Source: Burkholderiales bacterium JOSHI_001
GTDB taxonomy: Bacteria; Pseudomonadota; Gammaproteobacteria; Burkholderiales; Burkholderiaceae_C
DNA length: 64,000 nucleotides
Assembly (NCBI GenBank): GCA_000244995.1
Contig: CM001438.1
Span: 248,001-312,000, forward strand
Direction: 5' to 3'
The notes under the pieces are model-generated. The model had not been told where the DNA came from. It ran no database searches and was given only the letters and a program-made list of their open reading frames with translations. The position numbers and the translations under genes were made by a program. Positions 62,087 to 64,000 of the stretch are shown one piece after another. The number at the start of each line of letters is the position of its first letter. Within the stretch, counting starts at the first letter, position 1.

Positions 62087-63265
62087 ATGCGTCGTCTCCT
62101 GAATGACTTTTCCTTGTCCGCCGTGGTGGCGGGTTTCGTGGCCGTGCTGGTGGGTTACACCAGTTCGGTGGCCATCGTCTTCGCCGCCGCGCAGGCGCTG
62201 GGCGCAAGCGCCGCGCAGACCACGTCCTGGATGTGGGCCCTGGGCCTGGCCATGGGGGCCAGCTGCATTGGCCTGGCGCTGTGGTTTCGCGAACCGGTGC
62301 TCACCGCCTGGTGCACACCGGGCGCGGCGCTGCTGGCGGCCACGCAAGGCCTGAACATCGAAGAAGCCACCGGGGCCTTCATCGTCTGTGCGGTGCTCGT
62401 CACGCTGGCGGGTGCCACGCGCGCCTTTGAACGGGTGATGGACCGCATTCCCATGGCCGTGGCCGCCGCCTTGCTGGCCGGCGTGCTGACACGGTTTGCG
62501 CTGGACGCCGCGCTGGCCAGCCGCAGCGCGCCGTTGCTGGTGCTGACCATGGCCCTGGCCTTCCTGCTGGGGCGGCGCTTCTGGCCTCGGTATGCGGTGC
62601 CCGGGGTGCTGCTGGCCGGCATGGCGCTGGCGCTGGCGCAAGGGCGGCTGCAATTCAACACGGTGCAGTGGCAGTGGGCGCAGCCGGTGTTCACCCCGCC
62701 GCGCTTCACGCTGGCGGCGATGGTCGGTGTGGCGCTGCCGCTGTTCATCGTCACCATGGCCTCGCAGAACCTGCCCGGCGTGGCAGCGCAGCGCGCGGCG
62801 GGCTACCGCACGCCGGTGTCGCCGGTCATCACCGCCACCGGGCTGACCACCCTGGTGCTGGCGCCTTTCGGCGCCTTTGCCATCAACCTGGCGGCCATCA
62901 CCGCGGCCATCTGCATGGGCCGCGAGGCGCACGAAGACCCCAGGCGCCGCTACACCGCGGTGGTGGCCGCGGGCCTGTTGTACACCGCGCTGGGCCTGGC
63001 CGGTGGCGCGGTGGTGGGGCTGCTGGCGGCCTTTCCGCGCGAACTGGTGGTGGCGGTGGCCGGGCTGGCGCTGGTGGGCACCATCGCCGGTGCGCTGGCC
63101 ACGGCGCTGAAGGACGAGCAGCACCGCGACGCCGCCCTCATCACCTTCCTGGTCACGCTGTCAGGGCTGACCGTGTCCGGCATCGGCGCGGCTTTCTGGG
63201 GCGTGGTGGCCGGTGGGGTTGCTTTGGGCGTGCAACACTGGGGCCGTTCCCGCCATGGAAGTTGA
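62087..63265 (+). CDS. benE: BenE-type benzoate/H+ symporter family permease
   Basis: A 392-residue permease with about 11-12 hydrophobic helices. ATG 62087 gives MRRLLNDFSLSAVVAGFVAVLVGY; a GTG six bases upstream is possible. BenE-family landmarks: VAVLVGYTSSVAIVFAAAQALG, REPVLTAWCTPGAALLA, LPLFIVTMASQNLPGVA and APFGAFAINLAAITAAICMG. No benzoate-degradation gene is near, so the actual substrate is uncertain. gshB starts within 4 bases of the stop, suggesting cotranscription. Confidence 0.88.
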   Translation: MRRLLNDFSLSAVVAGFVAVLVGYTSSVAIVFAAAQALGASAAQTTSWMWALGLAMGASCIGLALWFREPVLTAWCTPGAALLAATQGLNIEEATGAFIVCAVLVTLAGATRAFERVMDRIPMAVAAALLAGVLTRFALDAALASRSAPLLVLTMALAFLLGRRFWPRYAVPGVLLAGMALALAQGRLQFNTVQWQWAQPVFTPPRFTLAAMVGVALPLFIVTMASQNLPGVAAQRAAGYRTPVSPVITATGLTTLVLAPFGAFAINLAAITAAICMGREAHEDPRRRYTAVVAAGLLYTALGLAGGAVVGLLAAFPRELVVAVAGLALVGTIAGALATALKDEQHRDAALITFLVTLSGLTVSGIGAAFWGVVAGGVALGVQHWGRSRHGS

Positions 63266-63268
63266 ATG

Positions 63269-64000
63269 ATGAAGCTCTTGTTCGTTGCCGACCCGCTGGA
63301 CACCTTCAAGACCTACAAGGACAGCACCTTCGCGATGATGCGGGAAGCCGCCCGCCGCGGCCACGAGTTGTGGGCCTGTGAAACCCCCGGCCTGCAGTGG
63401 ACCCGCGGGGGCCGCGTGACGGCCGCCGACGCGCGCTGCATCACCCTGACCGGGGACGTCCACGGCTGGTTCAGCGTGCAGCAAAGCGCCCCGCTGGCCC
63501 TGGCCGACGCGGACGCGGTGCTGATGCGCAAGGACCCGCCCTTCGACGCCGAATTCTTCTACGCCACCCACCTGCTGGGCCAGGCCGAGCGCGAGGGCGC
63601 GCGCGTGTTCAACAAGCCGGCCGCGCTGCGCGAACACCCGGAAAAACTGGCGATCCTGGAGTTTCCGCAGTTCATCGCCCCCACGCGCGTGGCGCGCGAC
63701 CCCGCGGCGCTGAAGGCCTTCCACGCCGAGCACGGCGACATCATCTGCAAGCCGCTGGACGGCATGGGCGGCATGGGCATCTTCCGCGTGGCGGCCGATG
63801 GCCTGAACCTGGGCGCCATCGTCGAAACCCTGAACCGCGACGGCACCACCACGGTGATGGTGCAGAAGTACCTGCCGCAGATTGCGCAAGGCGACAAGCG
63901 CGTGCTGGTGATCGGCGGCGTGCCGGTGCCCTTTGCGCTGGCGCGCATACCGCAGGGCGGTGAAGTGCGCGGCAACCTGGCCGCCGGCGGCAAGGGCGTG
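63269..64000 (+). CDS. gshB: Glutathione synthetase (3' end outside window)
   Basis: Second step of glutathione synthesis: ATP-dependent addition of glycine to gamma-glutamylcysteine. 244 residues are visible. It starts MKLLFVADPLDTFKTYKDST (the ATG at 63266 is an alternative), with MRKDPPFDAEFFYATHLL, FNKPAALREHPEKLAI and the ATP-grasp block DIICKPLDGMGGMGIFRV. The reading frame is open to the window edge at NLAAGGKGV. Confidence 0.96.
   Translation, partial: MKLLFVADPLDTFKTYKDSTFAMMREAARRGHELWACETPGLQWTRGGRVTAADARCITLTGDVHGWFSVQQSAPLALADADAVLMRKDPPFDAEFFYATHLLGQAEREGARVFNKPAALREHPEKLAILEFPQFIAPTRVARDPAALKAFHAEHGDIICKPLDGMGGMGIFRVAADGLNLGAIVETLNRDGTTTVMVQKYLPQIAQGDKRVLVIGGVPVPFALARIPQGGEVRGNLAAGGKGV

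Overview
The window looks like a chromosomal segment of a high-GC betaproteobacterium of the order Burkholderiales, most like the Rubrivivax/Leptothrix/Ideonella/Roseateles group. This is an inference from gene content and order: DUF3460 and DUF3567 proteins, a methionine synthase split into two genes with an S-adenosylhomocysteine riboswitch, a TorF-glnK-amtB operon, the T. ferrooxidans-type GshA, a fliE|fliFGHIJKLMNOPQR cluster, and strong G/C bias at third codon positions. I saw no rRNA, tRNA, CRISPR array or insertion sequence.

Layout. 1-6.8 kb: end of a thiol peroxidase, an aromatic aminotransferase, a cytochrome b561 followed by an OmpR/QseC-type two-component pair, then a convergent pair that looks like peptidoglycan recycling (M14 amidase, MurU) and a hemerythrin-domain protein with an FNR-type box in front. 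7-10.8 kb: transketolase and GAPDH with a small secreted protein between them. 10.8-15.7 kb: a stand-alone protease-propeptide-like lipoprotein, a secreted subtilase with a GlyGly-CTERM-like tail, a SPOR-like protein, BirA and a SET-domain protein. 15.8-21.2 kb: topoisomerase III, an EamA transporter, and a small cassette that resembles the remnant of a lipase toxin locus (accessory protein, 5'-truncated lipase, ankyrin protein). 21.3-23.4 kb: acetyl-CoA hydrolase/transferase.

23.4-35.2 kb is the flagellar basal-body and export cluster: fliE is divergent, and fliF to fliR form one tightly packed operon with many start/stop overlaps. fliK is broken by a one-base shift at a seven-cytosine run. 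Next come a REC-HD-GYP protein and a PAS histidine kinase with a C-terminal HPt domain (35.2-38.2 kb); together they have the parts of a phosphorelay. 38.2-45.4 kb holds a BamE-like lipoprotein, DUF3460, ScpA, a large DUF349 protein, a fumarylacetoacetase-family enzyme, DUF3108 and DUF3567.

45.5-52.5 kb is the methionine synthase region: a tandem AAA ATPase translationally coupled to the homocysteine-binding half of MetH, an antisense lipoprotein gene, an SAH riboswitch, and the folate/cobalamin half of MetH. 52.6-57.6 kb: a glycine-zipper protein, ComM, and a TorF porin-glnK-amtB operon behind a convincing sigma-54 promoter with an NtrC-type site, ending in a strong intrinsic terminator. 57.6-64 kb: gshA, kup (with an attenuator-like hairpin against its start codon), a small conserved protein, a second CxxC glycine-zipper protein, a BenE-type permease and the start of gshB, which runs off the window.
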